Notes under the pieces: model-generated | The model's database searches: none | What the model saw: only the letters and a program-made list of their open reading frames with translations | Told to the model about the DNA's origin: nothing | Part shown: piece by piece, positions 1 to 9,869 of the stretch | Layout of the letters: every line of letters begins with the position of its first letter | Numbering within the stretch: the first letter of the stretch is position 1 | From: G963664225 sp964538065 | GTDB taxonomy: Bacteria; Verrucomicrobiota; Verrucomicrobiia; Limisphaerales; UBA1319 | Reading direction: 5' to 3' | NCBI GenBank assembly: GCA_964538065.1 | Contig: CAZIDG010000007.1 | Span: 1 to 64,000 of the forward strand | Length of the DNA stretch: 64,000 nucleotides | Position numbers and translations under genes: made by a program

Positions 1-724
1 CCACCTCGTCAAGAAACAGTGTCCCCCCCTGAGCCTGCTCGAACCGTCCAATCCTGCGGTTTTGTGCTCCGGTAAATGCGCCCCGTTCATGTCCAAACAA
101 CTCACTTTCAAGAAGTGTATCGGGTATGGCCGCACAATTGACCGCAATGAAGGGGCGGTCAGCACGATTACTATGATTGTAGATGGCCCGGGCCACTAAT
201 TCCTTGCCTGTGCCAGTGGCACCTCGAATCAGGACAGTGGCCGAACTGGCAGCCACCCGTCCTATTTCCTTGTAAAGCAACTGCATGACCCTGCTGCGTC
301 CAATCATCTCATGGGGGTGCTCCTGCAAACCATCGCAAACAACCGGCGACGTCATAAGACGGGACCGATTGATGGTATCGGTCAAAAGATCGAGTAATTC
401 ATCCACTTCGAATGGTTTGATGAGGTATTCGCAAGCACCCAACTTGGTGGCCTCAATGGCAGTCTCAGTGGTGCCGTGAGCTGTCATCATGATGATTGGG
501 AGTTTGGGGTGCAACTGATGCAAACGATCGACCAATTCAAGTCCGCTCAGGCCAGGCAGTCTGAAATCGGTCAAAATCAAATCAAATGGCTGAGCATGGG
601 CAAGCGCCAATCCCTCATCACCCCGTGCAGCCAGTTCCACCTGGTAATCCTCAGCGCTCAATACTTTGTATAGTGCTGATGCGGTGCTGGGATCATCCTC
701 AATGAGCAGTATTCGATGTTTCAT
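1..724 (-). CDS. Sigma-54-dependent NtrC-family response regulator (3' part missing)
   Basis: The first 241 codons of an activator are present, starting MKHRILLIEDD; the gene runs off the left edge. A receiver domain covers about residues 1-120, with the acidic pair, a phosphoacceptor Asp in LILTDFRLPG and the switch Lys in YLIKPFE. It is followed by the start of an AAA+ domain with Walker A GATGTGKE and the sigma-54 contact loop GAFTGA, then LFLDEV at the edge. The gene overlaps the histidine kinase by 26 nt, so the two are a co-transcribed two-component pair. Known for the family: phosphorylation drives ATP-dependent activation of sigma-54 promoters. The target is unknown; the divergent HlyD/TolC genes are the obvious candidates. 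The DNA-binding domain lies outside the window. Confidence 0.93.
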   Translation of the reverse strand, partial: MKHRILLIEDDPSTASALYKVLSAEDYQVELAARGDEGLALAHAQPFDLILTDFRLPGLSGLELVDRLHQLHPKLPIIMMTAHGTTETAIEATKLGACEYLIKPFEVDELLDLLTDTINRSRLMTSPVVCDGLQEHPHEMIGRSRVMQLLYKEIGRVAASSATVLIRGATGTGKELVARAIYNHSNRADRPFIAVNCAAIPDTLLESELFGHERGAFTGAQNRRIGRFEQAQGGTLFLDEV

Positions 725-2069
725 TGTTGGCATTCAATGGCAAATGAATTTGGAACGTCGTGCCTTTATTGATCTGGCTCTGGAATTGAATGTTCCCACC
801 ATGCTTCTCGACAATGCGCAGAGCGATGGATAGGCCTAGGCCGGTGCCCCCTTCACGTGTGGAATAAAAAGGATCGAAAACGCGGCGTTGAACGTCTGGC
901 GCCATGCCACGCCCGTTATCCGCAATCTCAAGAATGGCGACAGGAACCGTGCGACGGCCCAATCTGGAAACCCCGGTGCGGCACCGAAGGATTATGGTCC
1001 CATGACCGTTCATGCTTTCCACAGCATTATTGAGCAAGTTAATCAACACCTGTTGCATTTGGTGCCGATCCACGCCCAGGATGGGATTATCCATCGTTTC
1101 CACATTCAAAGCGATGTCCTGCTTGAGCAGATGTGCGGCCATGAGATTGCGCACCTCCTCCAAGAGAACCCCGGCGTGAATCTGGGTGGTTTCGGGTTCG
1201 GAAGGACGGGCGAACTGCAGGAAGTCCTTCACAATGCGCTCAAGCCGATTGATTTCATTGCCAATAATGACAATATCCTCATGAGAAGCCAGTTCCGGCG
1301 TCAGAGCCTTTTTAAAGCTGAAGAGGCGGAATTTAACAGCCGTCAAAGGGTTGCGAATCTCGTGAGCCACACCCGCAGCCAGGGTCCCGAGGGATGCCAG
1401 TTTTTCCTGTCGTTCGATCAATTCGCGACTCTCTGTCAATTGCGTTCGCAGCGGAGCGATCATGGTTCGATATACCACCGTGGCACTCACAAGAAGCAAC
1501 ATGAGCTGTAAGGCAAGCGCCGCCATTTGCGATGTCTGCAAGGCTGCAATGGCCTTTTCTGAAGCCTCAAAAAAACGCGGCAATGAGGCCTTTTGCTCTG
1601 CAGCCAGGGCCTCGGCACCCCGAAGCACGGAGGTGCTCAGATCCGTTATTTTCTGTTGAACCGCAATTGATGTATCTCGACGAATCCCTCGCAATCCCCG
1701 CTCAAGGAGCGGGCGAGTGTCTTCCAAATAACCTGCAAATGCCGTTTCCCATCTTCCCAAAAGGTCCCTCTCTGTTTCGGATATCAAATGGGGACGCGCA
1801 TCGGAAACCCATTGCTGAAGCGCACGTATCTCAGTCTGAAATCGCACTCGTTCCTCAGGATCACCCGAAAGTTGAAAACGCAATAACGCACCATTAAGTG
1901 TCGATATGCCTGCCTGCAAACGAACACCAAGCATTAAACTCTCGGTGTGCATGGCCGCAAAATCCTGCTGAAGCACTTGCATCTGGCGCCAGGCTTGAGA
2001 CTCGATGACTCCAATAAGAACTAATCCCACCAGAATAATGGCTCCAAATTTGAAAATAGCCTTCTTCAT
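699..2069 (-). CDS. Membrane sensor histidine kinase
   Basis: A 456-residue sensor kinase. I chose the ATG at 2069 because it is followed directly by a hydrophobic segment (about residues 7-24); the frame stays open upstream but reads as non-coding. The layout is TM1, a helical extracytoplasmic sensor of about 160 residues, TM2 (about 182-200), a HisKA domain with the phosphoacceptor His236 in AHEIRNPL, then a HATPase domain with N box NLLNNAVESM, G1 box DNGRGMAP, an F box and GTGLGLSIA. It overlaps the downstream response regulator gene. The ligand cannot be read from sequence. The class (NtrB/AtoS/ZraS-like partner of an NtrC regulator) is secure. Confidence 0.93.
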   Translation of the reverse strand: MKKAIFKFGAIILVGLVLIGVIESQAWRQMQVLQQDFAAMHTESLMLGVRLQAGISTLNGALLRFQLSGDPEERVRFQTEIRALQQWVSDARPHLISETERDLLGRWETAFAGYLEDTRPLLERGLRGIRRDTSIAVQQKITDLSTSVLRGAEALAAEQKASLPRFFEASEKAIAALQTSQMAALALQLMLLLVSATVVYRTMIAPLRTQLTESRELIERQEKLASLGTLAAGVAHEIRNPLTAVKFRLFSFKKALTPELASHEDIVIIGNEINRLERIVKDFLQFARPSEPETTQIHAGVLLEEVRNLMAAHLLKQDIALNVETMDNPILGVDRHQMQQVLINLLNNAVESMNGHGTIILRCRTGVSRLGRRTVPVAILEIADNGRGMAPDVQRRVFDPFYSTREGGTGLGLSIALRIVEKHGGNIQFQSQINKGTTFQIHLPLNANNETSNTAH

Positions 2070-2280
2070 GAAACCGCATCGTATCTGAAATTTTTTAGAC
2101 CAACAATGGCATATATTATTCCATGCTTCTTTGAACGAATGAGACACCGTCTTTTGCAATTCATTGCCTATTAGATTGTTAGCGCCTTTCAACCCTGCTG
2201 GCATGGCAATCGCTAACAAGCGGATCACATGAAGCTGGTTTTGTGCCGCAGCACTGTTGGAGCGTTACGGAGACAAACCG

Positions 2281-3435
2281 GTGTCGAAGCCATGCTTGAT
2301 TATGATGGGTACAGATAGGAAGTCGGCTAATCGGACCGGCGAAGTTATTGCCATGCCCCCCCGCGTTGCGTGGAGGGAGTTTCGCGCTCGCCATGTTCCA
2401 TGGATGGTGTTTTGCATTGCAGCTGCCATCACGGCCTGGCTATGGCATCAACAGTGGGGACAGTGCACCCTGTCGGGCATTGGCGAGGGTGTTCGATCCA
2501 CTGTTGGCAGTCCTCAGGCTGGCTGGATCAAGCACCTCTCCGTGCGCCCCTATGAAATGGTGAAACGCGGTGATCCCATCATTGAGATTCTGCCGGTGGA
2601 TCCAGGTGCCGAACTTGACTTGCTGGGCATTGAATTGGAATTGGCAAGGCTGCGCCTCCAACCAAGCCTGTCCGAGCAAAATGCCGTCAGTTACGAACGT
2701 GCACGTCTGGAATGGCTGCAGCAGAAAACCGAATTGGCGATGGCCAGGGTCAACCTCGATCGTGCTGAGAAGGATTTGCGCCGGAACACGCCCTTGCGTC
2801 AGGAAAAACTGATATCAGAGGACATCTATGACCTGAGTTTGCGGGATCGGGATATGTATCAGGCAGAGGTGACGGAGAAAGCCAAGGCGGTTGCTGAGGT
2901 TGAGAAGCGTCTGGAAACATTACGTGCTTTGGGCGTACCTGAAGGCAAAACGAATCAAACCCTTAACCTCCTGCTAAGCCATCTGGAGGCCCGTCATCAA
3001 CAAGCGCGATCCAATCTTCAGCCGTTCGTCATTCGGGCTCCGATCGATGGCATGGTGCAATATTTATGCAGGCAAGCGAATGAATATGTCGTGGATGGAG
3101 AACCCCTGGCCATCATTTCCTCCCAATGGTGCGATCAGGTGGTGGGGTACTTAAGACAGCCCTATCCTCTGAATCCCCAGGTGGGCATGCGCGTGCGCAT
3201 CACCACCCGCACGCGGGAACGACTGACAGCATGGGCACAAATAGACCAGGTTGGCGTACAGGTGGAACCCATCACCAATTCATTGGCTTTTCTGCGTCAG
3301 GGCATGGCTGTCGATGTTGGATTGCCGGTCGTTGTGCAACTTCCGGGGACCATGCATGTCCGGCCTGGTGAAGTGGTGGATCTCATGATCGTGCCTCAGT
3401 CCAGTTCCAAAATCCAGGAGGCTTCGCTCGAATGA
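2281..3435 (+). CDS. HlyD-family periplasmic adaptor (membrane fusion protein)
   Basis: About 384 residues. One transmembrane segment near the N terminus (WMVFCIAAAITAWLW) is followed by a biotinyl/lipoyl-like half domain (GWIKHLSVRPYEMVKRGDPI), a long alpha-helical hairpin rich in E, R and A, the second lipoyl half (VIRAPIDGMVQYL) and a beta-barrel. That is the order typical of HlyD/EmrA adaptors. I prefer the GTG at 2281 because GGAG lies 8 nt upstream; TTG 2257 and ATG 2353 are alternatives in the same frame. It is followed by a secreted lamin-tail protein and a TolC-type channel, so it probably bridges an inner-membrane exporter and TolC. No exporter gene is present here. It is divergent from the two-component system. 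Confidence 0.85.
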   Translation: MSKPCLIMMGTDRKSANRTGEVIAMPPRVAWREFRARHVPWMVFCIAAAITAWLWHQQWGQCTLSGIGEGVRSTVGSPQAGWIKHLSVRPYEMVKRGDPIIEILPVDPGAELDLLGIELELARLRLQPSLSEQNAVSYERARLEWLQQKTELAMARVNLDRAEKDLRRNTPLRQEKLISEDIYDLSLRDRDMYQAEVTEKAKAVAEVEKRLETLRALGVPEGKTNQTLNLLLSHLEARHQQARSNLQPFVIRAPIDGMVQYLCRQANEYVVDGEPLAIISSQWCDQVVGYLRQPYPLNPQVGMRVRITTRTRERLTAWAQIDQVGVQVEPITNSLAFLRQGMAVDVGLPVVVQLPGTMHVRPGEVVDLMIVPQSSSKIQEASLE

Positions 3436-3504
3436 ACCATCACTGTCCGGACTACGCCTTATCATGAATCAAACCATGGAATCCGGTACCAGCACCACAA
3501 AACC

Positions 3505-5871
3505 ATGAATTCAGGATTCGCACCGCAGATCATCCTTTCGATCGCACCCGCCATTCGAGTCGGTATTGCACTGGGCCTGGCGCTTGTGACAAGCATTCCG
3601 GTCTTCGCCCAGGTGGTTCTGAACGAAGTAATGGCCGACAACCAACGTGCTGTGGAACGCGGCAATGATTATCCTGATTATGTGGAACTCTACAATACAT
3701 CCGGACAAATCATTGATCTCAGCGGCATGAGTATGTCAGACAATCCTGCCATGCCCCGGTTGTTCGTATTTCCGGAAGGGACTTCCATCCCAGCCTTTGG
3801 TTATCTTCTGGTCTGGTGTGATTTAGAAATTGACCGTCCAGGACTTCACACGGGATTTGCCCTGGGCGCAAGGGGAGATGCATTATCCCTCCATACCAGA
3901 GAGGGCGGCATCATCGACACAATCACCTTTGGCATGCAAATAGCCGACCAGCCAATAAGCCGCGTTCCCGATGGCAGTGGAATTTGGACCCTGTCAGCCC
4001 CTACTCCATTAAGTCCCAACGAGGCTCGTCCAACAGCATCACCCGCCAGCCTCCGAATCAACGAATGGATGGCGAAACCAGCCACTGGAGATGATTGGAT
4101 TGAACTCTACAATCCACAGACGGAACCAGTGCAGTTAAGCGGATTGATTTTCACAGACAAAGCCACGGTGTGGCCGACGAATCGCCCCATACCAGCCCTG
4201 ACCTATGTCGCCCCCCGCGGATTCGTGATATTCCAGCCAACCGCTTTGGAGAAAAATGATGCCGATCATCTCGATTTCAAGTTGGGGGCTTCAGGAGAAA
4301 CAATCACCCTCTTCAGCGCCGACCGGGCAACCATGATTGATCGCATTACCTTCGGCGCCCAGGTCGTAAACACATCTCAAGGTTGCGTTCCTGATGGGAG
4401 CAAGCATGTCATCACCTTCCCTTCCGGCCAGCAGACTCCCGGAAGCCCGAACATCATGATCATGACCAACGTGGTCATTTCCGAAGTTCTCTCTCACACC
4501 GACCCCCCATTGGAAGACGCCATTGAACTACATAACACATCCACAAACCCTGTCGACATCGGCGGGTGGTATTTGAGTGATGACGCAGTACAGCCTGGTA
4601 AGTTTCAGATTCCAATCGGAACCACTCTCCCCCCTTTGGGTTACTGGGTTGTTTACGAACGCACTTTCGGCTCCGGAACCGATGGTTTTACCCTCAATTC
4701 GTATGAAGGGGATGAGGTGTTCTTATCTGCGGTAGATGCCTCGGGACAATTGAGTGGCTGGCAGGCCAGGGCACAGTTTGGGGCTCTCTTTAATGGAGTC
4801 ACGGCTGGACGGTGGGTTACGAGCGTGGGAGTTGATTTTGTTCCCTTGGATCATCGCACACTGGGTGTGGATAATCCTACAAGTCTCCCGGAATTTCGCA
4901 AGGGCACCGGACTTCCAAATGCAGGCCCTCGCATGGGGCCCGTTGTCATCAATGAAATCATGTTTTATCCGCAGAATGGGTCCACCGGGGAGAATGTAGA
5001 GGACGAATATATCGAACTGCATAACATTACTTCCGATCCAGTGCACCTCTATGATCCTCAAGCTCCCACCAATGGATGGCGTTTGGCCAATGGAGTGACC
5101 ATGCAGTTCACAAAGGAACATGTTCTGCCTCCCAACGGTTTTCTTCTGTTGGTGAATTTTGACCCGCTTTTGGCCCCAGAAACAGAGAAGGCTTTTCGGA
5201 GTAAATTCAATGTCCCCAAGGAGGTTTCCATCCTCGGTCCATACGGTGGGCGCTTGTCGGATCTCGGCGAAACCATCGTTCTGGAACGACCAGACCGTGC
5301 CCAAGGCACCAACAGTTCTAATGCAGGCTTTGTGCCGTATATGGAGGTGGAGCATATTCAATACAGCGTAAAAGCACCCTGGCCCCCTGGAGCGAGCGGC
5401 TCGGGTAATTCCCTGCAACGCCTGGCTGGCAATCTATACGCCAATGACCCTGTCCATTGGACCGCTGCCACTCCCACCGCAGGACGCCCCAACGTCCCCG
5501 ATGCCGATGGCGACTGGATGCCGGATGCATGGGAAACTGCGCATGGATTGAATCCGTTGTCCTTCGGTGATGCGTTCGAGGATCCGGATGGAGACTCAGC
5601 ATCAAATCGAGACGAGTACTTTGCCGGGACAAATCCGACCGATCAGTCGAGCGTGTTCCGAATTGCTCTATATCGTGATAACGAATCCTGGTGCATCGAA
5701 GTTCATTCGTCTCCTGAGCGCAACTGTGGAATCCAGTTGCGTGAGCCAACAAGTGATTCATGGCATACAATGGTAAATCTGCCCGCTGGCACTGAGCGTC
5801 CAACGGTCATCAGAACCAATTTGCCAAATGCTGGTGTACTGCTTCGACTCGTCATTCCTGCCACTCCCTAA
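3505..5871 (+). CDS. Secreted multi-lamin-tail-domain protein
   Basis: 788 residues with a signal peptide ending near VFAQ (about residue 36). Four lamin-tail (LTD) modules begin near residues 37, 183, 323 and 480. Each opens with a motif like VVLNEVMADN, LRINEWMAKP, VVISEVLSHT or VVINEIMFYP, followed by an (I/V)ELYN or IELHN strand. Near residue 666 comes a thrombospondin-3/EF-hand-like calcium repeat (DADGDWMPDAWE, DPDGDSASNRDE) that often precedes C-terminal anchoring modules in PVC secreted proteins. Its place between a HlyD adaptor and TolC suggests it could be a passenger of that export route, but its own signal peptide argues for Sec export. The function is unknown; LTDs in bacteria are usually found in surface nucleases or adhesive scaffolds, and no nuclease domain is visible. 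Confidence 0.85.
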   Translation: MNSGFAPQIILSIAPAIRVGIALGLALVTSIPVFAQVVLNEVMADNQRAVERGNDYPDYVELYNTSGQIIDLSGMSMSDNPAMPRLFVFPEGTSIPAFGYLLVWCDLEIDRPGLHTGFALGARGDALSLHTREGGIIDTITFGMQIADQPISRVPDGSGIWTLSAPTPLSPNEARPTASPASLRINEWMAKPATGDDWIELYNPQTEPVQLSGLIFTDKATVWPTNRPIPALTYVAPRGFVIFQPTALEKNDADHLDFKLGASGETITLFSADRATMIDRITFGAQVVNTSQGCVPDGSKHVITFPSGQQTPGSPNIMIMTNVVISEVLSHTDPPLEDAIELHNTSTNPVDIGGWYLSDDAVQPGKFQIPIGTTLPPLGYWVVYERTFGSGTDGFTLNSYEGDEVFLSAVDASGQLSGWQARAQFGALFNGVTAGRWVTSVGVDFVPLDHRTLGVDNPTSLPEFRKGTGLPNAGPRMGPVVINEIMFYPQNGSTGENVEDEYIELHNITSDPVHLYDPQAPTNGWRLANGVTMQFTKEHVLPPNGFLLLVNFDPLLAPETEKAFRSKFNVPKEVSILGPYGGRLSDLGETIVLERPDRAQGTNSSNAGFVPYMEVEHIQYSVKAPWPPGASGSGNSLQRLAGNLYANDPVHWTAATPTAGRPNVPDADGDWMPDAWETAHGLNPLSFGDAFEDPDGDSASNRDEYFAGTNPTDQSSVFRIALYRDNESWCIEVHSSPERNCGIQLREPTSDSWHTMVNLPAGTERPTVIRTNLPNAGVLLRLVIPATP

Positions 5872-5881
5872 AGGGCCACCC

Positions 5882-7420
5882 ATGTCCAGAAATCTTGCCA
5901 CCATTCAGGTCTGTATATGCGCCATCACCGGCTTGTGCTTGTGTGCCACAAGTTATGCAGAAACGCACAACCGTGTTTCGTTGACTCTTGATGAATGTGT
6001 CCGTCGAGCGTTGCTCAATAACCGCGACCTTCAAATCGAACGACTGAATGTGCCCATTGCCAGGCTTACTCTTCAATCTGGTTACGGTGCCTACGATCCG
6101 GTATTCACAACGTCAGTAAGGCGAGACGATGCTGCTGATAGCGGCGGTTTCGATCCGGAGGATTTGAGCAAGGACGCCATTTATGAAGCTCAATCCCAAA
6201 AAACCGTCATGGGCATCAATGGGCTTTTGCCCACTGGCATGAGCTATAGTTTGAATGGAAGCTATGCAAACAGCGAAGGAACACGCAACAACCTCAATTT
6301 TGAATCCTACAGCCTATATACCGGGGCCTCTTTGACCCAGCCTTTGCTGAAGAATTTTTGGACCGACCAAAGCCGGTTGACTCTTCGAATCAACCGGCAA
6401 AACCTTCGGATAACTGAGATGGGGGTCCACTTTCTGAGCATGAGCGTCGTCTGTCTGGTTCATCAAGCATACATCAACCTGGCCCATGCGCGCGAGCAAT
6501 TGAAAATCCAGGAGGAACTCCTCCAAATGAAGCAGCAAATGCAGGCCGCGGTGACGCGCAGGATAGAATTGGGGACCATGAATATTTTGGATGAAAAGCT
6601 GGCTGCATCACAAACAGCACGGATAGAAACTGAACTGATAGCTTCACAAAATGCTGTTGTTTTGGCTGAAAACCAGTTGCGGGCAGTCCTGGGGGATCCC
6701 TGGACTAACGCAACTCCTGCGGAACTCGTCCCAGTCGACACACTATTCCCGTCGGACGAGCCACCATCGCAACAGGAAAGCTGGAATCACGGTCTTGCCA
6801 AACGCCCCGATCTCCAGCAATTGAAGGTGGATGTCAAGAAGGCCATTCTCAACCAGTCATACAGACGCAATCAACTATTTCCATCCCTGGACCTCGTCGC
6901 GGGTTACGGACGCAAGGGGGCAAGCACTTCCCAGGTATTTCCTCCTGCATCTGCGTCGGCATCTTCAAGTGATGCCTTTAGCCAAATTGCGCATGGAACG
7001 GCTCCCAACGAAATGGTTGGCATCCTTTTTGCCATTCCCCTCAGCCGGGTGTCCGAGCGTGCCCAATATCGGGCCAGCAAGGAACTCAAGGCACAGGCTG
7101 AGCTTCGTGTTAAGCAAAAGGAGGAGTTGATCAAAAAGGAAATTAGTGATGCCCTTCAAACAACCCTATTGTGTCGCCAACGGATCGAAGCTGCCCGGCG
7201 TGCCTGTGAGCATTCACGTGCCGCATTGGATGCTGAACAACAGAAATTAAATGGAGGTAAAAGCACGGTTTTCTTTGTCCTTCAATTGCAGAGTGACCTG
7301 GCAGAAGCGCGTTCAACCGAAAGTCGAGCTCGGGCCGAGTATCTCCGAGCACTGGCTCAATTCCATTTTGCGAAAGGAACCACCCTGGAACAACATGGCA
7401 TATCCCTTGCCATTGAGTAG
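5882..7420 (+). CDS. TolC-family outer membrane channel
   Basis: 512 residues from the ATG at 5882, which precedes a signal peptide (cleavage near SYAETH). The sequence has the duplicated outer-membrane-efflux-protein pattern: LTLDECVRRALLNNRDLQ at the mature N terminus, long amphipathic helices, and the second repeat near the middle (GLAKRPDLQQLKVDVKKA). It follows the lamin-tail gene by 10 nt, so it belongs to the HlyD-LTD-TolC operon. Known for the family: a trimeric beta-barrel with a periplasmic tunnel docking to a HlyD-type adaptor. There is a low-complexity SASASSS stretch in the second repeat. Confidence 0.92.
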   Translation: MSRNLATIQVCICAITGLCLCATSYAETHNRVSLTLDECVRRALLNNRDLQIERLNVPIARLTLQSGYGAYDPVFTTSVRRDDAADSGGFDPEDLSKDAIYEAQSQKTVMGINGLLPTGMSYSLNGSYANSEGTRNNLNFESYSLYTGASLTQPLLKNFWTDQSRLTLRINRQNLRITEMGVHFLSMSVVCLVHQAYINLAHAREQLKIQEELLQMKQQMQAAVTRRIELGTMNILDEKLAASQTARIETELIASQNAVVLAENQLRAVLGDPWTNATPAELVPVDTLFPSDEPPSQQESWNHGLAKRPDLQQLKVDVKKAILNQSYRRNQLFPSLDLVAGYGRKGASTSQVFPPASASASSSDAFSQIAHGTAPNEMVGILFAIPLSRVSERAQYRASKELKAQAELRVKQKEELIKKEISDALQTTLLCRQRIEAARRACEHSRAALDAEQQKLNGGKSTVFFVLQLQSDLAEARSTESRARAEYLRALAQFHFAKGTTLEQHGISLAIE

Positions 7421-7670
7421 CCAGGCAAGGCCACTTTGTGTGGGCGTCCATTTATATGGAAGCACCTTAATCCATGATACTTCCGTCGATACTGCGGGCC
7501 GACTAATCCCCATCTCAATACAGTGCTTGTTCCGGTAAATAATGAAAGCCCTCCGCAGGACAACGCTCTGCATATGGTTGAAACAAGAACCCGTTGACCA
7601 ATTCTGCTTGGATGGCTCAGGTGCGCCAACCATTGCTTTACATGCGAAAAGCTGCTAACAACTGGTTCGT

Positions 7671-8171
7671 ATGGTTATACGCCCCGAGATTGAATCTGAC
7701 ATCGACGCAATATTCGAAGTCACCAAAGCAGCCTTTGAACATCATCCAATCAGCCAACACACTGAACAATTCATTGTCAATGCCTTGCGTGCCGCCCACG
7801 CACTTTCGATCTCCCTCGTCGCCGAAATGGAGGGCAACGTGGTGGGACACATTGCCTTCTCGCCACTGAAGATCTCTGATGGCAGCCAGGACTGGTTTGG
7901 CGCTGGCCCGCTGTCAGTGCTGCCTGCATTTCAGAAACAAGGCATTGGGAAGGCCCTCGTCCAGGAAGGCCTGTCCCTGCTCAAGGCTCGCGGAGCCCAA
8001 GGTTGTGTTCTTGTCGGCGATCCCAACTACTATCAGAGGTTTGGTTTCAAATCCTATCCGGAACTGACGCATGAAGGGGTACCTCAGCAATACGTTCTTG
8101 CATTGCCGCTGGCCGGTAACCTGCCCCACGGTGTCGCCATGTTCCATGAAGGCTTCCTCGCCAGAAAATAA
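7671..8171 (+). CDS. GNAT-family N-acetyltransferase
   Basis: 166 residues with a GNAT fold. Acetyl-CoA-binding motif A is seen as LSVLPAFQKQGIGKALVQ (Q-x-x-G-x-G), followed by VLVGDPNYYQRFGF, which is typical of the YhbS-like subgroup. It stands alone, 250 nt after tolC and convergent with the GH16 gene. The substrate cannot be inferred. Of the intervening 250 nt I can say only that I see no supported gene. Confidence 0.9.
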   Translation: MVIRPEIESDIDAIFEVTKAAFEHHPISQHTEQFIVNALRAAHALSISLVAEMEGNVVGHIAFSPLKISDGSQDWFGAGPLSVLPAFQKQGIGKALVQEGLSLLKARGAQGCVLVGDPNYYQRFGFKSYPELTHEGVPQQYVLALPLAGNLPHGVAMFHEGFLARK

Positions 8172-8210
8172 TCTCACCGGCATGGAGACGGTACCCAGCC
8201 GTTGTTCTCC

Positions 8211-9320
8211 TTATTTCGGTTTTCCTTTTGCGTCGAAGTTGCTGCTCAAGTCATCCACGAGGATGCCGCGCACATCGCCGGCGTTGTCGTACTGCCAGAT
8301 TTTGATCGATGCAAAGGAGACGCTCCCGGTTTTCCATCGGGCGGGCCCCGCCCAAGCAGGGAGCCATATGCCAAGGTTTAATTGCGCCGCCATGGCGGGG
8401 ACGTTTCGGGTGTTCACGCCCACCTGCCGGCCGTCGATCCAATGCCGGGCAGACTCTCCCGCATAAACGCTGTACTGGTCGGGTCCAAGTCGCTTGAGCG
8501 GATTGCCCAGGTAGGATGCGAACGGAACGACTGCATCACGGATCCACCAGAACCCGGCATGCTCGCTCACCTGGGAATCGGTGATACCTGGGATCGGCTT
8601 GAGCGTGGTGCGCCACTCGGTGGTGAAACGATGATACTGACCATCGGCCACCGGTGGCAGTGCAAACGTCTGCCAATCGTATTGGTTCTGGCAATAGGTG
8701 TTATAGAGACCGTGGGTGAAATCACCGTTCCTGCCTAATTCGGGAAAATCCACCTCCGACCAGTATTCGTTCAACCCGACGCCATAGGCCTTGATGTGCG
8801 GATTATAAAGGGGCATCGACGCCACAAAACGGTCCTTTTCGGCGGCGTCCACGCGCACCCCCCTGTAGCCAAAGGTCCAGATGGCGGGAACCGTGCCCCG
8901 GGGAGGTTCGAATGAATTCGTCCCTTCCACACCGTTCACCTTCATCCATACCTCGAATCGGCCCGAAGCGAACCACCCCTTGCTCACCAGCACGCCACCC
9001 ACGCGGGTGCGGGCGCCTTCATATCCCACCACATCGCCGTCGTACAAATCGCCATGTGCCGTGCAGATCAACACGTTTTTCTCTTGGCCGGCCACCACAT
9101 CGCGGCCCACGCGCACATTTTCGGGCACCACACCGTTGTTGCCCTGGCCCCACATCTTGCGCAGCGCGTACCACCGCGCCGGATCAATGCCACCGCTGCT
9201 CCAATCCTCCTGCAGGGCCAACCGCGCACCCGCAGGCAACGGCGGCATCAGGATGTCGTTCGTGGCGGCATGCACCATGCCCGTCCACACAATCAGGCTC
9301 AAACAAAACCATTTCCGCAT
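8211..9320 (-). CDS. Secreted glycoside hydrolase family 16-like protein
   Basis: 369 residues from the ATG at 9320, which starts a signal peptide (MRKWFCLSLIVWTGMVHAAT); in-frame codons upstream look non-coding. A jelly-roll GH16 domain fills the protein. The catalytic signature ExDxxE is seen as SEVDFPELG, with the preceding strands (ASGRFEVWMKVNG, TVPAIWTFGY) and the later HRFTTEWR strand of the family. GH16 enzymes cleave beta-1,3/1,4-glucans, agars or carrageenans with retention, and which of these is not readable here. It would act outside the cytoplasm. It is divergent from the alkaline phosphatase gene across about 550 nt. Confidence 0.85.
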   Translation of the reverse strand: MRKWFCLSLIVWTGMVHAATNDILMPPLPAGARLALQEDWSSGGIDPARWYALRKMWGQGNNGVVPENVRVGRDVVAGQEKNVLICTAHGDLYDGDVVGYEGARTRVGGVLVSKGWFASGRFEVWMKVNGVEGTNSFEPPRGTVPAIWTFGYRGVRVDAAEKDRFVASMPLYNPHIKAYGVGLNEYWSEVDFPELGRNGDFTHGLYNTYCQNQYDWQTFALPPVADGQYHRFTTEWRTTLKPIPGITDSQVSEHAGFWWIRDAVVPFASYLGNPLKRLGPDQYSVYAGESARHWIDGRQVGVNTRNVPAMAAQLNLGIWLPAWAGPARWKTGSVSFASIKIWQYDNAGDVRGILVDDLSSNFDAKGKPK

Positions 9321-9869
9321 CACACCGCCACTGTCGCCGGAATTGCCGTTTTGCAGCAACATAATATCAAGGACTGTTGAGTTGGTGTTTTGGGCATTCA
9401 ATGAAATGCCTCGGATACAACTGGAGGGATTCTTTTTATATAATGCTAAAAGGACCTAATGGCTGAAACCTCGCGGCGGGACATAAGACTCTATCAGAAT
9501 CCAATGGATATATGCACCTATTCGATGATTTCAGTAACGATTTCTCTCTGCATGTATCCTTGATAAGACTGGAAAATGACCAAACCGGAACCTTGACATT
9601 CCATCCAAGGGAGGGACATTAAAACCTAAGCAGTTTTTCTGTTTCCCTTTTTTGAAGGAGAGAACGTTTTATGCTTATCGGAGGAACGTGGCTCATGGAC
9701 TTCGTGTCTTGGTTGCATCTTTGCGTACGCATCTGCCCAAACCATCACAATGGTGTGACTTGGGTTGTTGGGGGGAGCATGCATACGCTCCTGACACCAG
9801 ATCCCTGGTCTGTAGCACGGTCCAATTTCAGGAGTCCTGCCACAATCATTGAATGACTGGAGAATATTT
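9321..9869. other. Intergenic region between divergent GH16 and phosphatase genes
   Basis: About 550 nt that should hold both promoters. I see AT-rich tracts near 9430-9460 and 9620-9660 but no motif I would name. A weak small reading frame with a good ribosome site lies at 9671-9856 and is listed separately. Confidence 0.5.
9671..9856 (+). CDS. Possible small leader ORF upstream of the phosphatase gene
   Basis: 61 codons. The only support is a strong ribosome-binding sequence (AAGGAG, about 10 nt before the ATG) and its end just upstream of the phosphatase start. The product is Cys/His/Trp-rich and resembles nothing I know. It may be a non-coding 5' leader instead. Confidence 0.2.
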   Translation: MLIGGTWLMDFVSWLHLCVRICPNHHNGVTWVVGGSMHTLLTPDPWSVARSNFRSPATIIE

